NCBI GenBank assembly: GCA_001586965.3
Contig: LUCW03001806.1
Span: forward strand, 1 to 27,500
Length of the DNA stretch: 27,500 bases
Direction of reading: 5' to 3'
DNA from: Sphaeroforma sirkka
Taxonomy: Eukaryota > Opisthokonta > Ichthyosporea > Ichthyophonida
How positions within the stretch are numbered: position 1 is the first letter of the stretch; the number at the start of each line of letters is the position of its first letter. The translations under genes and the position numbers were made by a program. Below the pieces are notes generated by a model. It had not been told where the DNA came from. It searched no databases and saw only the letters and a list, made by a program, of their open reading frames with translations. Positions 20,251-27,500 of the stretch are shown in pieces.

Positions 20251-22797
20251 TTAGGCTATGATACTCTCGCTGGCCTCATCTATGCTTGACATTTCTAACC
20301 TCGCGTGCTTGTGATGAATTGGTCCGTTACTTGCGCCAGATATCGCTTGCTTCAAGCCTGGACTCGCATCTCCCATTATCCCTTCCGTGGTTAAACACAT
20401 ATCCATGCCATACTCATGTACTGGACAGCTGGCATTCGCCTCCGTCTCAGGCTCCATGCTGAACTCGTCTTCACTCTCCGTAAGAACCACATCACAAAGT
20501 CCTCCCGGAGACGAGGGCCTCCTTCTTCCCACAGTCTTCCCAACGGCGCCCACGTTTGCAGCCCCACTAGCCTTAGCCCTTCCCGCTTCGTTCGCACCAG
20601 TCAGTCCGCCATTTAAGAACGCGTGCTTCTCCGGGATAGGCTTCCAGTTGCTAGACGCTGGCCCAGGCGCTTCCAGAGTACCAAATACCAACGACGGTGC
20701 TATGACATGATCGTGCTCACCCTCCGATTCCTCTTCGTCATGTGGAGACAGGGGCGTTTCGCTGCTCTCTGCGATGGTTTGGACCCCAGGCCAAGACATG
20801 GAGCGACTGAGAAGATCCATTTTGGGCGGGGATGAGGCCGCAGACATCGTGCTCATGCCCAAGGTAGCATTGTTGCTGACACTCACACCCAGTGCGGGAG
20901 GGCGTCTACCCCCGTCATCACCCAGCATGCGCGCGTCACGCGAAGGGACCTCATCTATATGGGCCAATGGATCCGACACACACGCGGAATCGCATATCCC
21001 CTCTGGACCATCAGAATTCCCGCTAAATACAGGTCTTGTGGCTTCAAACAGAGCCTTGTCACTGTCGGTTCCAGACCTCGTATTTGGTGTCGAGTATGCT
21101 CTTTGCGGCTGCGTCTGTACTCTGCTAGGATACGCATGCGAATTGATGTACGCGTGTGGTAGTGGAGGCGAATGCACAACTCCATGCCCTCCAGAGTTTC
21201 TTCTACTACGATTTACACTAAAAGTGCCGTTGATAACCTCCTCACGGTCTTCTAGGTCTTCCAGATACTGTTGTAAGTAAGCCCCCGAAAAATTACCACC
21301 AGCAGATTCCTTGGATACACCGGTACCAGACCTAGTACTCGCACTTTCAGCTGTGTTCAGCTGCTTTTCCAACACTACTTCGTCATTCGCATTACGACTG
21401 TTTCTACCTATGGGCGACACAAGTGAGCCGAACACTGAGCGCTTCGGTGATTGTGAATGATTATCCGCACTCATACCCAGATCATTGCACAGCTGTTTCA
21501 CGGATGTGGGAGACCAGTCATATCTGGTAGGTGAATTGTTTGCTCGCGAGAAATTCGAATTAGCGCCAGAGAGCAGTTCTCGATTAAATATTTCTCTATT
21601 TTCCGGCAGGAATGAGGGTGTAGCTGTAACTTGGCCCTTTTCGATGTTCTCCACCATCTTATTCACAAACTGACTATTTCGCAGTGTGCCGCCTGGGCTA
21701 TACGTCGGCTTCTTCTGCGTATCTGTAAGCGATCTCATCAGAGTAGTTTTCTGTGATCCAGGACTGCCGTTATCGGTGCCCTTATGCGACAAACTACGTT
21801 TCATAATCTGATTATTGCTCGAGTACGTCATATTCGACGTACCAGGCTGTATGGGGGAGTTGATTGCGATAGCACTGTCTATCGCACTAGAAGCCCGCAT
21901 CAGTGCACTGTCACTCATACCCGGAGACAGTGAACTTGACTGCAGATGCTCACTTTCACCCGATTTGATCAGCCCGTGCAACTCTAACTCGGGTACCGAT
22001 GCAAAGTCATGCACAGTCCCTCTACTATTCTTGCGGATGTGAGGTGAAGATGTGATGGGTAATCCCACAAAGTTGCTCAGAAGCAAGCCCGTTCTAGGCT
22101 GATATATATCTCGTGGTCTGGGAGACGATTTTACAGCATGCCCAGCTTGCAATTGTGTTCTGTTATTGCTTGGGGAGTGCTGATGCGGAGTATTTGGACC
22201 GTTGGAACTCGCAGACTTCGAACTGACCGATGGATCAGTGCGTGGTGATCGAGGTGCGGGTCTAACTATAGTCTGATGGCAAAAGAAACACACCGTATCA
22301 CTACCACCCTGTTCGCTGCTGCGATCAGGAAACTGCCGGTGACGCTGTGTTGTGGGGTGAGAAGATGAATTTGTTTGTGAAATGTCTCTCAAAGCATTCA
22401 TGAACTGCATGCTATTCACCCGACTTGTTCTCCTCTCCTGACTTCTCTTGTACGTCATCCACATGGCATCTACTCTCGTCTGTACATCACTATCCGGTTC
22501 AGTCATCCTGTTAAAACCAGGTTTACTATCTCGGCGACTGTGACTTCTGGGACTTAATTTGGCTGGATATCGCGTATCAAAGGCAACCGGTCTGTGTACG
22601 GACATACTAAAACCATCATGTAATCGATAATCGCCAGTAGTATTATGCAGATTTAAGCTCCTTCTCCTGTTATCTGTTGCCTCGAACTCAAACAGCGGAG
22701 GGAGCGATCTTCCGGCCACTGCACTCTCTCTGACACTTCCCACGGACCTAGCTCGAAATAACCTTTTAGCACCGCGCTTGGCATTTACTAAACTCAT
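20251..22797 (-). CDS. Uncharacterised Ser/Pro-rich, probably disordered protein (848 codons in this exon)
   Basis: An uninterrupted 2,547-nt frame from ATG 22797 to TAA 20251. Its length and normal base composition beside TA-rich DNA argue for a real gene. I do not recognise the family. Seen: very high Ser, with Pro, Asn, Arg and Gly; no membrane segment or signal peptide. There is one CxxC pair at residues 170/173 (CFFC), too little for a zinc finger by itself. Many SP/TP sites fit proline-directed kinases. Several basic-Ser motifs recall 14-3-3 or basophilic-kinase sites, for example RARSVGS 15-21, KRSLSHK 333-339, SRSMSWP 664-670 and RRRPSSP 758-764. An acidic patch EEESEGEHDH lies at 688-697. 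A scaffold or signalling role is only a guess. The short plus-strand frames across it are shadows. Confidence 0.75.
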   Translation of the reverse strand: MSLVNAKRGAKRLFRARSVGSVRESAVAGRSLPPLFEFEATDNRRRSLNLHNTTGDYRLHDGFSMSVHRPVAFDTRYPAKLSPRSHSRRDSKPGFNRMTEPDSDVQTRVDAMWMTYKRSQERRTSRVNSMQFMNALRDISQTNSSSHPTTQRHRQFPDRSSEQGGSDTVCFFCHQTIVRPAPRSPRTDPSVSSKSASSNGPNTPHQHSPSNNRTQLQAGHAVKSSPRPRDIYQPRTGLLLSNFVGLPITSSPHIRKNSRGTVHDFASVPELELHGLIKSGESEHLQSSSLSPGMSDSALMRASSAIDSAIAINSPIQPGTSNMTYSSNNQIMKRSLSHKGTDNGSPGSQKTTLMRSLTDTQKKPTYSPGGTLRNSQFVNKMVENIEKGQVTATPSFLPENREIFNRELLSGANSNFSRANNSPTRYDWSPTSVKQLCNDLGMSADNHSQSPKRSVFGSLVSPIGRNSRNANDEVVLEKQLNTAESASTRSGTGVSKESAGGNFSGAYLQQYLEDLEDREEVINGTFSVNRSRRNSGGHGVVHSPPLPHAYINSHAYPSRVQTQPQRAYSTPNTRSGTDSDKALFEATRPVFSGNSDGPEGICDSACVSDPLAHIDEVPSRDARMLGDDGGRRPPALGVSVSNNATLGMSTMSAASSPPKMDLLSRSMSWPGVQTIAESSETPLSPHDEEESEGEHDHVIAPSLVFGTLEAPGPASSNWKPIPEKHAFLNGGLTGANEAGRAKASGAANVGAVGKTVGRRRPSSPGGLCDVVLTESEDEFSMEPETEANASCPVHEYGMDMCLTTEGIMGDASPGLKQAISGASNGPIHHKHARLEMSSIDEASESIIA

Positions 22798-22999
22798 AAA
22801 ATCCTTTTCCCTCTCCTTCTCACGTGAAAGGACAGCAGCTAAGATTGTGTGGTGAATCTATTGTCATTGGAAATGTCACTTTTATTATTGCCATTCGGCC
22901 GAAAAGTAGTATTTGATCTATATGGTGTGTTTGAATTCTTAACGTCTGAGATCTGGTCGTAAGCGAGCTGTTCATTTGATGTTTGTACTGGAAATTCAC

Positions 23000-23096
23000 C
23001 CCACGACCGTCTTCTCACTTCTACTGGGGCGACTTTATCGGATGATACACCTTTTAGTCGCCTCAGAGAGGCTAAATCTTGACGTGCACTTGTCAT
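23000..23096 (-). CDS. Candidate first coding exon of the orphan gene
   Basis: A minus-strand frame starts at ATG 23096 and runs to TAG at 22839, only 41 nt before the ATG of the long exon. Its composition (RRLKG, EVRRRSW) matches the long protein. A donor-like G|GTGAAT at 23000/22999 and the acceptor-like CAATCTTAG ending at 22839 would remove a 161-bp intron (22839-22999). They join in phase 1 to the open region upstream of the long ORF (AVLSREKEREKDF before MSLVN), giving 894 aa. The stop codon of the short frame would itself be the TAG of the acceptor. A shorter 41-bp intron is also phase-compatible, and a separate upstream ORF is the alternative. Confidence 0.4.
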
Positions 23097-24309
23097 GTTT
23101 GACGTTAACTAACCGTGTATGTATATAAGAACGTTCTGTACATGAATCGTATAGGCATGCTTATAGTACTAGCGGGTAGCTCAACTTGTATAGTGCGACA
23201 CTGACTTGTTGCGCGCTCGAGTCTATTCTTGGCAAGCATTTATGCAAATAGCATACAATTGTCCACGAAATGCACAAGACATTGCTATTTAGTTAAAAAA
23301 AAAAGACTCAAAGAAATGCTATCTGTAAATATATAAATTTGTTTTTATAAGAAAAACAAATTACATATACATATCACAGCCTTCTAAATTATATTTACAT
23401 AAATAAATACATAGAAAGCTATGTGCATATATATATATATATATCTATATATATGTTTTTTGTTTTTTTAAAAAACCAAATACCGAAAACCCGATTGACA
23501 CTATGTAATTTAGTACGAATTTACTGCCACAAATTGCTAAATTTCAAATTGCCACCAACAGACAACAGTCAGTTTACAGTTTAAAAATAATATTAGTCAC
23601 TGAATCACCAACGATGTGAGAGACAGTGAGTTCAGTCAGATATGATGACATCAACGTCGAAGTTGAACTCTCTTGAAGAAGTTGAAGTCGAAGCTGTCGA
23701 ACTCTCTTCTCTCTTGTTGCTTTCTCTTGTTTTGTGTTGTGTTGTGTTGTTGTGTTGTGAAACGATGTTCGGAATTACAGGCCACGGCCGTACAGGCATA
23801 CAGAATTACAGATAGTCAGGGGGGCTACGGGGAGTACATGACTACAGGCTGTTGGCCTGATGGCGGGTGGCGACCGATGCCTGATCCCACATTTTGACAT
23901 TCCACATTGCTTAGCACTGATGACAGCAGTCGTTCTGAATTTATATTTCTATCCCGATTTTAATACACGGCCCAAGTAAAATCCAGTATTTTATGAAATT
24001 GTTTTTTTTTAAATAAATACATATGTACTGAAATATGTACAGGACTATATATAAAAACTGAAAACTCTCTTTGTACAATTCTATTTATATCTATCAGTAG
24101 AGCAGGTCATTTTATTGTTAAAAATAGTTCAGTACATAAATAATTATATTTAGTTATTGTTTACGGGTTTTTTTATTGTTCTCTTTTCAAAAATAATATT
24201 TAGTAGAAGAGTATGTACTATTGTAGTCAATACATACTAAATACAAAGGAAATCGAAAATTAGAGTGTTATAAATTTTAAAATAAAAACAAATGTACTAA
24301 GGCCCTGAG
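23097..24309. other. Gene-poor flank upstream of the orphan gene
   Basis: No supported gene. A tRNA-like patch lies at 23169-23235, a perfect hairpin at 23336-23362 and a (TA)n stretch near 23430. Direct GAAGTTGAA/GTCGAA repeats lie at about 23655-23712, followed by a GTGTT-type microsatellite at about 23732-23760. Long T-runs ending in AAATA start here. The 74-codon frame at 23673-23897 is built largely on these repeats. Confidence 0.5.
23336..23362. repeat. Perfect 11-bp inverted repeat (hairpin)
   Basis: Arms AATTTGTTTTT (23336-23346) and AAAAACAAATT (23352-23362) are exact reverse complements around a 5-nt loop ATAAG. Confidence 0.9.
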
Positions 24310-24480
24310 CACTCAGAAGTCAGGAGTCTGATGACAGTGGTCAGTGATGAGTCTCTGAGAGACTGAGTCTGAGAGAGTCGGAAGACAGAGAGTCTGTGAC
24401 TCTAAATAAAGTCTAAAGTCTATACCTCTGATGAGTCATGACTCGGGACTCAGGACTTTTAGGGCTGAGCCGAGTCAGCC
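24310..24480. repeat. GAGTC/GACTC-rich cryptic repeat
   Basis: Some 170 bp dense in GAGTC, GACTC and AAGTC words without a fixed period, including a perfect 12-bp palindrome GAGTCATGACTC at 24433-24444. A similar texture recurs at about 26455-26560. Confidence 0.65.
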
Positions 24481-24520
24481 AACTGTGTTTTAAAACACAC
24501 CCTATGTACTGCCGCCTATG

Positions 24521-24580
24521 CCCCAAGTACCCAGGCCCCCAATATCTAGGCCCTCAGTGTCCAGACCCCAAGTGCTCAGG
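24521..24580. repeat. Degenerate 15-bp minisatellite, four units
   Basis: Four successive 15-bp units: CCCCAAGTACCCAGG, CCCCCAATATCTAGG, CCCTCAGTGTCCAGA and CCCCAAGTGCTCAGG. Confidence 0.75.
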
Positions 24581-27500
24581 TCTCTAGTAGGGGCAGGGCC
24601 CTTACCCAAATCCCAAATTAGAGTAGATTAGTAGAGGAGAGAGTGCGCCATGCCGTGATAAATATCTTGTAGAGTGCACTGCACCACTACAATCATCATA
24701 TATAAATATTTACTTCACAGCTCACAGTTGAGATCACAACTTCACAGTTCACACACAAGAAGCGTGACTTTACGGTCGTCCGCGGTCCGACTTTTTTAAA
24801 ATATTTAAACTCCCCACTCCCCACCAGTGGGCCCAGGGTCCCAGGCCCCTCCAGACTCAAGTGGCCAGTCCCCACGTCAGAATCCGCCCTAATTTGCTCT
24901 CTAGCTAAAATAGAACCGATTCAAAATCGTTTTTTTATTTTTTTTAAGTATTCCCATCTTTCTTATGTCTACCGATTTTTGAGTTCTGTACCATTCATAA
25001 CTTTGAAGATATTGAGAAAAAATAATACATGGTTTTTCGAAGTTATTAGCATTCGGGTATAACGAGAGGAAGCCGTAGCGGCGTAGCTGTTGTAAAAATC
25101 GAGATCGGAATTATTTCAAGGCCCATCATTGTTTGAAAATCGGGCCCCGGGAGGCGCAGGTTCTTACCCCTCTGCATCATATTTCTATAAAATAAAACAA
25201 AAAACCAGAGAGAGAGTCTCTCTAGAGTGATATTGTTTTTATATAAAAACCATATAGGCTATGAAAAACCCAAGTATTTTTTTTTTTTAATATTTACAGT
25301 ATTTATTTACATACTGTTTTGATAGTATTTTTGTATTTTGTCTACATTAATTCGTCAAAAAAATGCCCCACTTGAGCGCACTTCTGCCAGTCTACCACCC
25401 ACTCGCCCTGACTCTGGTCACTGGGTCCCCGAGTCCCTGAGGACCCTGTCACCCAGCGCCCGGCCGGCCCGTGACCCGCGTGTGGGGATTGGAGTCTTGG
25501 AGAAGGGGTTCGGCGGTTCCCCTCAGACAGCCTCAGGCATCCAGGCCAAGGCGCCAAGCCCCACGCGTCCACGCCCTATGTCCTGTTTTAATTTAAATAG
25601 TGCTCTCCCTACTCTCTAGAGTAGAGTAGTTATTGTGGATCCTGGAGTCTGGAACTCTGGACTGTAATACATATGTAGTCTGATCTCTTCTCTAAGAATA
25701 AGAGAAAAGTAATTCTCAAATCAGGTCACGTTGTTGTTTGCGTGTTTCTGGATACCTCTATTTTCCTGGTCTGGTATACGACAAAGACGCGTCTTCTTAG
25801 CAAACTAGTTTCCGATTCTAAGGAGAATAACATGACGTAAATCGGACTTCTGACTGTCATAAAAGATAAGAGTCCGGATGTGTCGTCATAGAGAAGTAGT
25901 TTCCGAAAAAGTGCTGTCTTAAACTAGCCCAGTTATTTTCGTAATATTTTACAATTTTGTCTAATCCGATTTTGGGTCCTTAATGTCCTTTTTGTAGAGA
26001 AATATAGAATTGGTACTCCGAGAACGCCTCGAGCCCATCACGATAAAAATGACATTCCTGTGTACGTTTTTTTTTCAGACAAATATGAAGTAGGGATTTT
26101 CATAGCACAAAACATAGCACAAAATTTGTACTCTCAAAATTAGCCCAAGCCACCAATAATAACGCGCAATATCACACTTTTATTTCCTCGAGGTTTTATA
26201 TCCCACATGTACAAATTTATATTGATCTGAGTCGAGTCAAACCATTTTTTCTACTTTGAGGTTTTTTTTTAAATCACTTCGAGCGGACAGGCGGGAACGA
26301 GATATATATTTTTTTTAAATACCATATTTGTTTATTTTTCTGGTTTTGTTAAAACAAATAAAGAAAAATAATAAAATTCTCAGAAGTGTCTAATTTTTGT
26401 GAGAAGGGATTCAAGAAGGAAGCCAAGGGACAGTAAAAATTAGTTGTGCTAACTGTGGAGTCTGAGGAGTGGGGACTGTGTGAGTGACTGAGATACTGTG
26501 ACTTGTGAGTGACGCTGTGACGAGGCTCACGAGAGTCGAGAGTGGAAACTAGAGACAAGAGTATTGTTTTTGGTTTTTGGTTTTTAAAAAATGCAATGAT
26601 TTCCCAGTTTCATACTGACCAATTCATCAGTTTTAGGCATATAAACAGCAGTTTAACCCAAATCCCAGGGGCCCAAAGGTCAAAGGGCCCAGTAGTTTAG
26701 GACTCTTAGCATATATATAGCCTACATGGGCTATATTTACAGCCCAATTGGGCGTGAGGGAGGGTAGACTAGAGACATTAGTCCCCAACTCCGAGCTCCC
26801 CAGTAAACAGGCCCCAGGGTTCATATTTATTTATCTTGTATCACTGTTATGACCTTTCTTTTTTGAAACAAAAACAAACTACAGTCCATAAAATTCTACT
26901 GGTAAACAAGTAGATCTGGTGGGATCCCAACTCCTAGACTCCTATGGTAGAGAGTTCCAACTTCCAAGAGAGAGGGGACAGGAGTGGGGTCCATATTGGG
27001 GACTGGGATGGGGCCTTGGGACTGGGGTCTGAGCCCTCTGGGTCTTGGGTCCTTGGGCTTGGACTCTTGCGGCGGTCGCTAATTTACTTTCTGTTTTATA
27101 TATTTTAAAAATATATGTACAAAAACACGAAAAACCCAATTTTTGAACACAAATAGGTTCATAGCCTTCTAATTTGGAGAAAATCCTGAAGAGTGAAGTG
27201 AGTGGGCCTGGTGAGCAGCGGGCCAGCGGATTCGTCATAGACTATTTACTGCTCGCGGCCAACTGTTGAACTGTGTAAATATATGGGTCCTTGACAGCTT
27301 GACATTGATGACGGGCTTGACCTCAATGTCCATGGGCCCATGCGGGCTGCGGCCATGCCCCATGAGACATCATCAATTCATGATTCATGAGTCATGAGTG
27401 ATATAGTCCATGATGACACGTACTCCAAATCTCCAATGCAGGCCTTAAAGTTCCCCAAAGTATTTACTAAAGTTACCCTTGTTACTTGCCAAGTTCCCAA
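24581..27500. other. Gene-poor DNA with T-tracts and CCCAGG words; no gene recognised
   Basis: T-runs of 8-13, often followed by AAATA or AATATT, recur (near 24930, 25280, 26070, 26265, 26310). They alternate with GGGCCC- and CCCAGG-rich patches (24823-24880, 26660-26690, 26985-27070). A palindrome GTTTTTATATAAAAAC lies at 25235-25250. A local GC-rich island at about 25380-25580 holds a 93-codon frame on the plus strand and a 76-codon one on the minus strand, neither with a family match. No transposase, reverse transcriptase or long terminal repeat pair was recognised. Confidence 0.5.

Noticed and set aside
20387..21280. Plus-strand frames of 107 and 168 codons
   Set aside because: Antisense shadows of the 848-codon orphan frame, which is far longer and uninterrupted.
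23169..23235. tRNA gene, suggested by A-box TAGCTCAAC and B-box GCTCGAGTC
   Set aside because: The acceptor and T stems do not pair and the D stem has a mismatch, so it is not a functional tRNA. It may be a tRNA-derived relic.
25338..25619. Plus-strand frame in the GC-rich island, including a CCACGCGTCC word that resembles a cDNA cloning adaptor
   Set aside because: No family match, and low-complexity Pro/Ser/Arg composition follows from the GC bias. A 10-bp word alone does not show vector origin.

Overview
The window reads as nuclear DNA of an intron-rich eukaryote. Coding sequence is broken by GT..AG introns (many donors are GTATGT or GTAAGT), AATAAA signals sit downstream of stops, and there are no bacterial-style gene clusters. 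Short interstitial TTTAGGG/CCCTAAA tracts suggest a TTTAGGG-type telomere, as in plants, algae and several protist groups. I cannot name the species; an intron-rich protist or alga fits.

Layout. (1) 1-1328: no recognisable gene. (2) 1329-5734, minus strand: five exons encoding the C-terminal part of a DHX34-type DEAH helicase, the NMD-associated family. The helicase core is not found anywhere in the window. (3) 5735-7377: intergenic region between divergent genes, with a cluster of CRE/ATF-like TGACGTCA/TTACGTCA words and one unassigned open segment. (4) 7378-17294, plus strand: a complete 12-exon MOCS3/UBA4 gene. I joined all exons with consistent phases into 1,200 nt (399 aa). It is an E1-like adenylation domain fused to a rhodanese domain and serves tRNA thiolation (through Urm1) and probably molybdopterin synthesis. 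(5) 17295-20250: 3' flank, then about 2 kb of TA-rich, largely alternating purine/pyrimidine sequence. (6) 20251-23096, minus strand: a Ser/Pro-rich, probably disordered orphan protein of 848 aa, or 894 aa with a candidate first exon. (7) 23097-27500: gene-poor DNA of different texture, with long T-tracts running into AAATA, GAGTC-rich and CCCAGG-rich stretches, and perfect hairpins.

The most interesting signal is how the introns are built. In both spliced genes, introns contain tandem copies of the neighbouring exon/intron border. MOCS3 intron 10 carries several decayed copies of the 3' end of exon 10. Intron 2 carries decayed exon-3-like copies. Intron 8 opens with a roughly 650-bp array whose 17-bp unit is the exon 8 splice donor itself. 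One DHX34 intron begins with a 58-bp direct repeat that duplicates its donor. This suggests intron growth by border duplication and creates many decoy 5' splice sites.
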